From the NCBI GenBank assembly GCA_900291925.1, contig UWYS01000029.1, positions 248,001 to 312,000 on the forward strand: 64,000 nt of DNA, read 5' to 3'. The stretch comes from Thecaphora thlaspeos (taxonomy: Eukaryota; Basidiomycota; Ustilaginomycetes; Urocystidales; Glomosporiaceae). The position numbers were made by a program, and so were the translations under genes. Position 1 is the first letter of the stretch, and every line of letters begins with the position of its first letter. Of this stretch, positions 57,601-64,000 are shown in pieces. The notes under the pieces were generated by a model. That model had not been told where the DNA came from, did not search any database, and worked only from the letters and a program-made list of their open reading frames with translations.

Positions 57601-58468
57601 GTAAAAGTAGATTTGGTGTGGTGATGCCGAACTTGGCAGGAGAAAGAGGCAAAGGGTCCCGGTCGCATCATGCTCGCTCGTCTACATGCCAGGTATGTAG
57701 CGTAAGTAGTGCTGTGGCAGGTTGGGAGCGATGGTTGTGGCACTGAGAACGTGATAAGTAGCGCTGGTCGTGAAACGGGACCAGGGACCAAGCAAGGCAT
57801 ACTGTACCCTATGATCGCTTCGTTGTCGGCCAATGCCTGAGGATTCCACCCCGCGAGGGGCCGCGATAGCCGCTGAGCTGACCGACTGCGCAGCTGTCGC
57901 CAGGTGTAGGCAAGATTAGGCCTTTCCTCCCCGCCTGTGACTCACGGGCAAATCGAAGCTCGGTACCTTCCCGACTTGCGGCAAGGACAGACGACCAAAG
58001 ACGCCGGGACCTCAATCCAAAGTGACTACTGTACGGTATACACCTTGCACGCGCCTACATCTACGCAAGGTCGCAAGGGCTCAAGTACCCACCAAACGTC
58101 ATGTAACTTAGTACGGCTTGAGCCGATGCTGCGGCTCCCGTAGGCCAGAGCAAGATCGAGTTCCAAGCGAAAGTGTACGCTAGCGGTGTGTGGGCGGGGG
58201 ACCTACCCGGCCCTGCCCGGTGGAGGAGGCATGTTACAGTGCATACAGCAACCGGGGCCGGCGAGCGGCTCTGCTCGGGAGAGTCCTCTATTTTCACGAA
58301 AGGCCCGGGTGAGCGAAGCGGCCGTAGCGCTCGCTGAACCCCGCACACCTTTCTTGCTCGATGGCGCGAAGGCCAGCAGCAGGTCAGGGGGAACGAAGGA
58401 ACGAGCATACGTACGTACGCCGTCGCTGATTTCTTCTGAGCTTCTCCATGATCGCATCGGCCGCCCCT

Positions 58469-58483
58469 CCCCCCCCCCCCCCC
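58469..58483. repeat. Poly-C homopolymer (15 bp)
   Basis: Fifteen consecutive C residues on the plus strand in the gene-poor region, preceded by CCGCCCCT. The exact length may be affected by sequencing error. Confidence 0.8.
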
Positions 58484-59131
58484 ATATCCCTGCGAGCAAG
58501 CGGGCATTCTGCACGGACGTGACGATCGAGACCCCACCCTGTCCCCCCCACTCTCGCTTTCCGCGGCCTTCGTGGGGTGGGAGCGGGGGGTGCCACGTCG
58601 ATGGTGTAACAAGCACGCCAGCGAGCGGGGATGGGGATGGGGATGGGGGCGCAACGTATGATTGGCGCAGAACGTGGTGGAAGCGGGGAGGGGAAGGTAC
58701 TGTCCGTAGCGTGTGTGGACGCCTGAGCGCCCCACCTTCCCGGTTCCGACCAGGACCGGCAATCTCGTCGCGAGGCAGTTCTCGACTCACGCGGGCCCGC
58801 CATTCAGGCTGTGCGTCCGGGTCGCCGGTCGCTCGCTCCTTTGAAGGTTAGCCACGGCTCGCCCGCACGCGCTCCGACGACCGTCTGCGCTCGCCACGGT
58901 GGCGCTCGGCCGAGTGCTTCGGCATCATGACATGGTCGCCTAGGCAGGCACGCTCAAGCAATCCGGGCTCGGGAGTCGCATCGGAGGATTCTTTGGCATC
59001 GCTTTCGAACCAGCCAACCAAATCCTCCGAGCGAGAGGCCTCCCCACCTTGCACGCAAAAACCGCGGCCACTTGCCAGCTTCGACCGGGCAAATCACGAC
59101 AATGTGTAGTCACTCTTTATCGATAGCGAAG

Positions 59132-59231
59132 GCGATGCTAAACTGCGTAACGCGTCTTCCTGGGAAGCTGTCCTCCCTTTCTACCACCATCTCCTCGCCA
59201 CCATGGCGCACCATCTCTTGTGTTGATGACC
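59132..59231 (+). repeat. Left terminal inverted repeat
   Basis: Begins GCGATG and ends GATGACC; the same landmarks occur at equal offsets in the right arm. CGTAACGC lies 14 bases in from GCGATG in both arms. Confidence 0.78.
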
Positions 59232-59333
59232 ACACGAAAAAGGCAACTACATGCAATGCACAGCTAGTCCGGCTTGCCAAGTCCTCCACAGCCGCCATAG
59301 GGGTCACGGAAGATCAGGGGGACGTTGTAGGCC

Positions 59334-59912
59334 TCAGGACTGCTTGGCCTGGGCAGAGAGGGATCCAGTGCAAGTGAGTCGGTCATTGTGGGTGGCTTGG
59401 CAGTCTCCATGGGTGGTGAGCCGCTCTCCCGTGGCCCTGCCCATCATCTGGTCCTTGCAGATGTAGCGGCGGTCGTCTGGCTTGGCAATGGTCTTGAGCG
59501 GTGAGGCACTGCGACACTTCTTCTCATTGGCAAGCTCGGCCGCATGATGCCAAGTCTCGGCTGCCTTGAGCAGCTTGCGCCGGACAAGGCTGCCCTTTCT
59601 CTCATCTGTGCTGCCCTGCAGTTTGCACAGGAGGTGGTCAAAGGGCAGGGAAGCAGACCGGCACAATCCAAAGCGTCCAGCACTTGTTGCAGAAGTCGAG
59701 ATCTTCTTTTCTGCCGGCACAACAACCTTTTGCCTCCCAGAGAAGCCCATGATCACGCCCGTCTCGTCCATGTTGTACAGCTGGTCCCGTGCAATGTCAT
59801 ACTCCTTGATGGTGCGGGCGAAGACGTTGTAGAAGGTGGCAAGGTTGTCAAGCTTTGCTGCCTCTTTGCGGACGGCTCGGTGGTGTGACGGTAGGACTGT
59901 GTGGCGCGGCAT
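59334..59912 (-). pseudogene. Pogo-like transposase relic (DDE superfamily)
   Basis: A 192-codon open frame inside the inverted-repeat element. Residues about 15-70 carry the family landmark FYNVFARTIKEYDIARDQLY then NMDETGVIMG; the D of NMDE is the first acidic catalytic residue of the DDE_1 fold, and RQKVVVPAEKK follows as in intact elements. Immediately after this the frame changes character (STSATSAGRFGLCR), and the expected second and third acidic motifs and the N-terminal CENP-B-type HTH domains are missing. A later segment (KLLKAAETWHHAAELANEKK) resembles the region after the catalytic core in fungal pogo transposases, so an internal deletion is likely. The protein cannot be an active transposase. 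The open frame itself may be accidental. Confidence 0.75.
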
Positions 59913-59987
59913 GATGGCAGAAGAGCAGTGAAGACCACTTTGACAACGATGGAGTCAGAGAGAGGAAATAGCAATACAGGAGGAGAT

Positions 59988-60088
59988 GGTCATCGACGAG
60001 AGAGATGGTGCGCCATGGTGGCGAGGAGATGGTGGTAGAAAAGGGAGGACAGGTTCCCAGGGAGATGCGTTACGGACGAACCCATCGC
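59988..60088 (-). repeat. Right terminal inverted repeat
   Basis: Minus-strand copy of the left arm, one base longer owing to an extra T in CCCTTTTC. Differences cluster in the outer 15 bp and near the inner end. Confidence 0.78.
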
Positions 60089-61012
60089 TGGTACAGTATC
60101 AGTACAGACAACATGACCTCAGATCGAAAGTTTTGGACGTGACGTCGGAACATGCCAGGCGAAGTGGAAGAGCGTCTCCGGATGACACGTCGGCATGACC
60201 AACCAGATATGTACTGTACAACGTCAACCTCTGGCACAGAGCAGTCATGCTCGAGCTCCAGCTCGCGCTCGATCTGTCCCGTCCCCTCCTGAAACCGACG
60301 CAAAGAGGAAGACTCATGGCCTACTCGGACCATCTCTTGGCTCGCTCCCGCATCCCCTCGCTCCCTGGCCCTTCCGCGCGCCGCATACAGTACAACCAAA
60401 AGACCAGACCGACAGCGACCAGCGGCATTGAGCATCGATACATAGCATCCTCCGCGCCGTGATGGCTCTGGCCTCTCCACCTCATCATATTATGCACATG
60501 TAGCCCGCGCACGCTCAGGCTTCTCGTTTAAAAGAGCCTTTCACTCTTGCAGCGATCGGGAAGGGATGCAAAGGCACAGTACATAGCATGTAGCTTATGT
60601 CGGAATTAACGGAAGGGCGGACGGCTCCCGGGCCAGGTACATACATACATACGTATGATACCACCAATCAAAAGGATCTGCCACACGGAAACGGGAAAGG
60701 CGAGTAGGACCCCAACTATTGTTCTTTTATCGGGAGAGGACAGCCTTGTCGGTCGTGACCGACATGAATCTGGGTAGCACCGAGGGTGCACGAGGGGAAG
60801 GAGTCGAGACACGTAGCTTCGCAAAAGAGAGCTTGCGCCAGGCAGAGAACGAGGACCAGAGGGGCCATCCACCATCAGGTGAATTAGAGCGAGAGAGAGA
60901 GAGAGAGAGAGAGCGAGAGCGAGAAGAGAGGCGCAGCATGTCAGGCGTCGCTGCTGTCGAAACAAGGAACGAGGAGAATGCGGTGAAAAGACCAAAGGAC
61001 GGACGCCGCACG
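60089..61012. other. Intergenic region between transposon relic and orphan gene
   Basis: 924 bp with no recognised gene. It contains several TAC(A/T)GTA-type motifs (near 60091, 60211, 60383), a CATACATACATACGTATG stretch near 60642, and a GA microsatellite. The right part should be the 3' UTR of the orphan gene on the minus strand. Confidence 0.5.
60887..60930. repeat. GA dinucleotide microsatellite
   Basis: About a dozen GA units followed by GCGAGAGCGAGA-type interrupted units, in the presumed 3' flank of the orphan gene. Confidence 0.88.
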
Positions 61013-64000
61013 CTATCTGCGTGGCTCGGTGGTCCGATGGTCGGTGTGGACTAGGCGCGAAGAGAACTCCCCCATGGCCGGTGCACCGGGCAGGCCCCCC
61101 TGCCACACCTGGCCCGGACCGCGAGGCGGCTGCGATGACCGCAGCGGCAAGGCGATCAAGGCCCGGCTCTCGATGCCCGACAAATCGGACGGGCCGCTCG
61201 CAACACCTTTGGCCCACCCTGCAGACGGCTCCCGACGCTGGTCGACGATGTGGCTGTGCGGGACAAATTCCTTGCTTGCCAACGGATGGCGCAACGAAGT
61301 CCGGCCAGAATGGATGAGAGCAGGTGGCGACGACTGCCCACGACGGCTGTGTGTGCCTCCGATGGCCGTGTCGGACGGATGAACATGGGCAGGAGCGGGA
61401 GCAGACGGCGCAGATCGAGCGGGCTCGGTAGCGCGGGTTGGCCGTATGCGCACCGAAGCAGCAGGGCTCGTCGAGTATTGCGGCTGAGTGACGCCGTCGC
61501 GGCTCGCATGACAATGGGCGGACAGCCACTGGATCCGCTGACGGCTGGCGCGGAGGACGTGGACCAGCTCGGCCTTTGTCAGATCCTTCGACTCGCCTCG
61601 AAGCAGCTTCGCCTCGGCAACGGATAGCTCCTGGGCGCTCATCGATGCCTTCTCCACGTCGGGCGGCTGACGCCGCTTATGCTGCTGCATGGCGGGGAGC
61701 GCGCTTGCAACGGCGCCGGCCGCATTCTGGCTCTTTTGACCCTTCTTGGCACTGCGCAAGGACTCACGCTCGACGAGGAGCGAGGCCTCGATCTTCGAGA
61801 GTTCTGCAAACCGCTGCAGCTCCTCGAGCGTCGGCACGACGTCGGCCTGGCGATGCTGCGGCAAAACCGCGTGTCCCGCTTTCGTCCGCGCGAGACCGGC
61901 GCTTTGCGAGCGAGGGTTCCGCCGTCCGACGCTGTGCGAGCCTCTTGCCGCGGCGGGGTCTGCAGCGACCGGTAGTGTAGCTGGAACGCCAGGACCGTGG
62001 CGAGGAGGAGGCATCGCCGACAGAACGGCTTCGAGTGCTTGGTCCGCCTGAATGCTGGACCCCTGCCAACGAGCACGGGCTGATTTGCTCAGGCGACGGG
62101 CAACGCTGACGGGTGGCAAGTTCAAGCTCGTCTCCACGCCGTGTTGGACCAAGCTCGGGCTTGTCGCGCTCGCCGGCCACGCAGCGTTGGCCGGTTCGAT
62201 GCCGAGGCCAATGTTCAGCTGGTGTGATGGCGGCTGCTGCTCCAGTTGCTGCTTCTGTTGCTGTTCCGAGACCGCCTCCAAAGGATGCGCAAAGGTCGAA
62301 GAGGCGGGTGTCCAGGCGCCGCGGGAGGGTGTGTGACTCATGGCAGGAGAACTCTGGCCCTCGAAGCCGTTTCGGTACAGCATGCCGGGCGGCGACATCT
62401 CCCACGAAGATCCCAGGCTCGGCGTGGATTGCGAGATGCTTCCGCAGTCCTCGTCGGCGCGCTCGGACGTGTAGCAGGGACTTCGTCCTCTTCCCGGAAG
62501 CCCGGTCCAGCCAGCGTTCCGGACAATCTGACACCCAAAGCCCTCGTCGTGTCTGGGAGCATCGCTGAGAAGCATCGGCTCGACTCCATCTATCTTAGAC
62601 GAAGAGGATCCCCTCGGTCCCGGAGCGTCGTAGTGGTCGTGGTCCGAGTAGGAAAGGGCGATCATCATGTCCAGCTCGTCCATCTCCTCGTTGGAGAGTC
62701 CGGTCTCCCGGCTACCGCCTCTGCTGCTACCGGCTCCAATGCCATCGTCGCAGCTTCTACCGAAAATATGTGGCAATACTGGTGGGATAAAATCTCCGGC
62801 GGCCATCTGCACGGGCATGAGATCCTGCGGACGGGGGATCAGTTGAAGAAAGAAGAGAAGGCGTTCCGGATCAGCAATTTCCCGCTAGAGGAAGAGAGCA
62901 GGACGCGTGTCGTGCGTCGCGACGCGGCCGACTCGACTCACCAAGCTGCTACCTTCCAGCATCGTCGGCAGAGGTGTTGGCTGCTCCGGCGTGCGGAGGA
63001 AGCGATCGATGGCGACCTTTTCCCAGCCGTCGAGCGATTCGAGGCTGTAGAGCCAGACTCGGTCGACTTGGTCGGGGTAACTTGAGAGCGCCTCGGAACG
63101 CATGCGTCGGTCTTCATGCGCCCACATCGCAGCATCATGGGTTCTACGTGCATGGCGATGAAGGTGCTTCACGGCGTCGCTGTTGCTCCTGCCTTCGTTT
63201 TCTCGGGCGCCCATGCCAGAGATAGTGACGGAAAAGGCTGACGAGGAGCCGCAGGACGAGTGCCGCTCACAGCCCGACGACGACGACGTGTCACTGGTCT
63301 CCTCAGTCACCTGACTCTGGTGAGGCAGTACTGCGGACTGGTGGTTTTCTCCGTGGCTGCCTAGGCCGGGACTTTTCGAGCAGCTTCCCGAGCCGGAGGC
63401 GGACGCCGCAGTGCTCTGTCCTCGCTGCGCACCAGCGTCCTCGACAAGACTGCGGTCGGTCGCCTGAAAGTCTTGCACTCGAGATCCAGCTTGCCTGGGC
63501 ATCGGCAGGGTGGACGCTTCAATACTGATGCTCTCCCCCGCTCGCGTTGGAAGGTGCTGGACGGGCCGAAGACACGTCGCCCTGGCGTCGTCCCTGCTGG
63601 TCGGCGTCATCGAACACAGGGCGGGCGAGTGGACGAACCAGACGCGCTCGGTTACGGCAGGTCCTTCCGGCGTCTGCCTGAAGGGATCCGCCACGCGCTG
63701 CTGCCTGCTCCCCGCGAACAGCTCGACGTCGAGCCAGGCCAGTCTGTCGAGCCGCCTCTGACGGTCGCCGGACTCGTGGCGATGGACGCTCTCGAAGTCT
63801 GGCAGGAACATGCGTTGGCGACGCCAGGCCATCCTATCTACGTCTCCAAGCGAGCGTAGACCGTGTTGAACAGCGGATCGTCGCTCTGGCGACCCAGCGG
63901 TCACAGTGGGGCGCTTCATCGCCAAGCTCGCGACCGCTTCGTCGGCCTCGACTGTTGCAGCAGCCAGAGCGGGCAGCTGCAGGCTGTTCCGCCGGTCCTG
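61013..64000 (-). CDS. Large unrecognised protein, 5' truncated by window edge
   Basis: Two exons seen on the minus strand: 64000-62942 (open to the window edge, beginning Q-D-R-R-N-S-L-Q-L-P) and 62824-61013, with a 117-bp phase-0 intron (TTG|GTGAGT donor, CCGCAG acceptor) joining PTMLEGSSL to DLMPVQMAAGDFIPPV. At least 956 codons. I recognise no family. The part before the junction (DRVWLYSLESLDGWEKVAID and RFLRTPEQPTPLPTM) and just after it looks folded. Downstream are an acidic stretch (SNEEMDELDMMIALSYSDHD), a Gln-rich tract, and a probable helix-rich segment (PTLEELQRFAELSKIEASLL; LSVAEAKLLRGESKDLTKAE), all in Ser/Pro-rich disorder. A nuclear regulatory protein is a guess from composition only. 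The true start and any N-terminal domain lie beyond the right edge. Confidence 0.62.

Larger units (their letters stand above)
53853..59131. other. Gene-poor region, 5.3 kb
   Basis: No ORF in this stretch has a recognisable domain, and no spliced gene could be assembled. The left end (to about 54.5 kb) should contain the Mig1/CreA promoter and leader. Visible structure: an AT-only block at 54560-54601, CCGACGACGA tandem units at 54612-54643, many TAC(A/T)GTA-type motifs, and a 15-base C run at 58469-58483. The longest frame, 414 codons on the minus strand at 55923-57167, has no coherent protein character. The region may be transposon-derived or regulatory. Confidence 0.5.
59132..60088 (-). 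mobile_element. Degenerate pogo-like DNA transposon with terminal inverted repeats
   Basis: The two ends of this 957-bp segment are inverted copies of each other: 59132-59231 on the plus strand aligns with 60088-59988 on the minus strand. By eye about 85 of 100 positions match with one 1-bp gap, and the inner core around CTACCACCATCTCC is identical for more than 35 bp. Between the arms, on the minus strand, lies a broken transposase. This arrangement (inverted repeats around a DDE-transposase fragment) fits a non-autonomous remnant of a pogo/Tc1-mariner-type element. The outermost bases and a target-site duplication could not be fixed; a TA duplication is not obvious. Other copies in the genome would define the true ends. 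Confidence 0.8.

Noticed and set aside
58061..58851. Overlapping 221- and 233-codon frames on opposite strands
   Set aside because: Neither has a domain or plausible splice structure; both run through G/C homopolymers.

Overview
The window is nuclear DNA from a filamentous or dimorphic basidiomycete, most likely a smut-lineage fungus (Ustilaginomycotina). The evidence is GC-rich coding DNA, short spliceosomal introns of about 87-290 bp with GTRNGT donors and CAG/TAG acceptors, very long Ser/Pro/Gln-rich disordered regions, and a gene set that includes fungal-only families (exomer ChAP subunit, NDR kinase Cbk1/Ukc1, Spo71-like PH protein, Mig1/CreA, Zn2Cys6 regulator, glyoxal oxidase). The clade assignment is inference; I ran no search.

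Layout, left to right. 1-8.2 kb: 3' part of a glyoxal oxidase (cut by the left edge), a TTC1-like TPR co-chaperone, divergent from it a Vms1/ANKZF1 ribosome-quality-control peptidyl-tRNA hydrolase, then a two-exon GPI-type Ser/Thr-rich surface protein. 8.2-11.1 kb: no gene seen. 11.1-16.5 kb: a five-exon Zn2Cys6 transcription factor, divergent from an Arg82-type inositol polyphosphate multikinase. 17.6-24.8 kb: a 2372-codon PH-domain protein of the Spo71 type. 25.3-30.3 kb: SRP14 and mitochondrial uS12m as a divergent pair, then an exomer Chs5-Arf1-binding protein. 31.5-37.6 kb: a cytosolic-type histidine phosphatase and a secreted GMC oxidoreductase with a GPI-like tail. 38.1-45.7 kb: the NDR kinase Cbk1/Ukc1, a 2.2 kb non-coding gap, then a KCTD-like protein whose BTB/T1 domain is split by a long insert. 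46.0-53.7 kb: spindle checkpoint Mad1 and eIF3j (divergent), then the carbon-catabolite repressor Mig1/CreA. 53.7-61.0 kb: gene-poor DNA holding a degenerate pogo-like DNA transposon bounded by roughly 100-bp inverted repeats. 61.0-64.0 kb: the 3' part of a large unrecognised protein that runs off the right edge.

Most genes are housekeeping and not functionally clustered. There is a loose surface theme: two copper- or flavin-dependent peroxide-producing oxidases, a GPI-type surface protein, exomer (cargo export including chitin synthase in yeast), Cbk1 (morphogenesis) and Spo71-like (membrane shaping). I found no CRISPR array, rRNA, tRNA or convincing unknown multigene system. The most unusual items are the inverted-repeat transposon remnant, the split BTB domain, the 17-nt microexon in eIF3j, the start codon isolated by an intron in uS12m, the 30-residue insertion inside the Zn2Cys6 finger, and the GPI-tailed GMC oxidase. 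All exon boundaries were derived by hand from splice consensus and reading-frame continuity.
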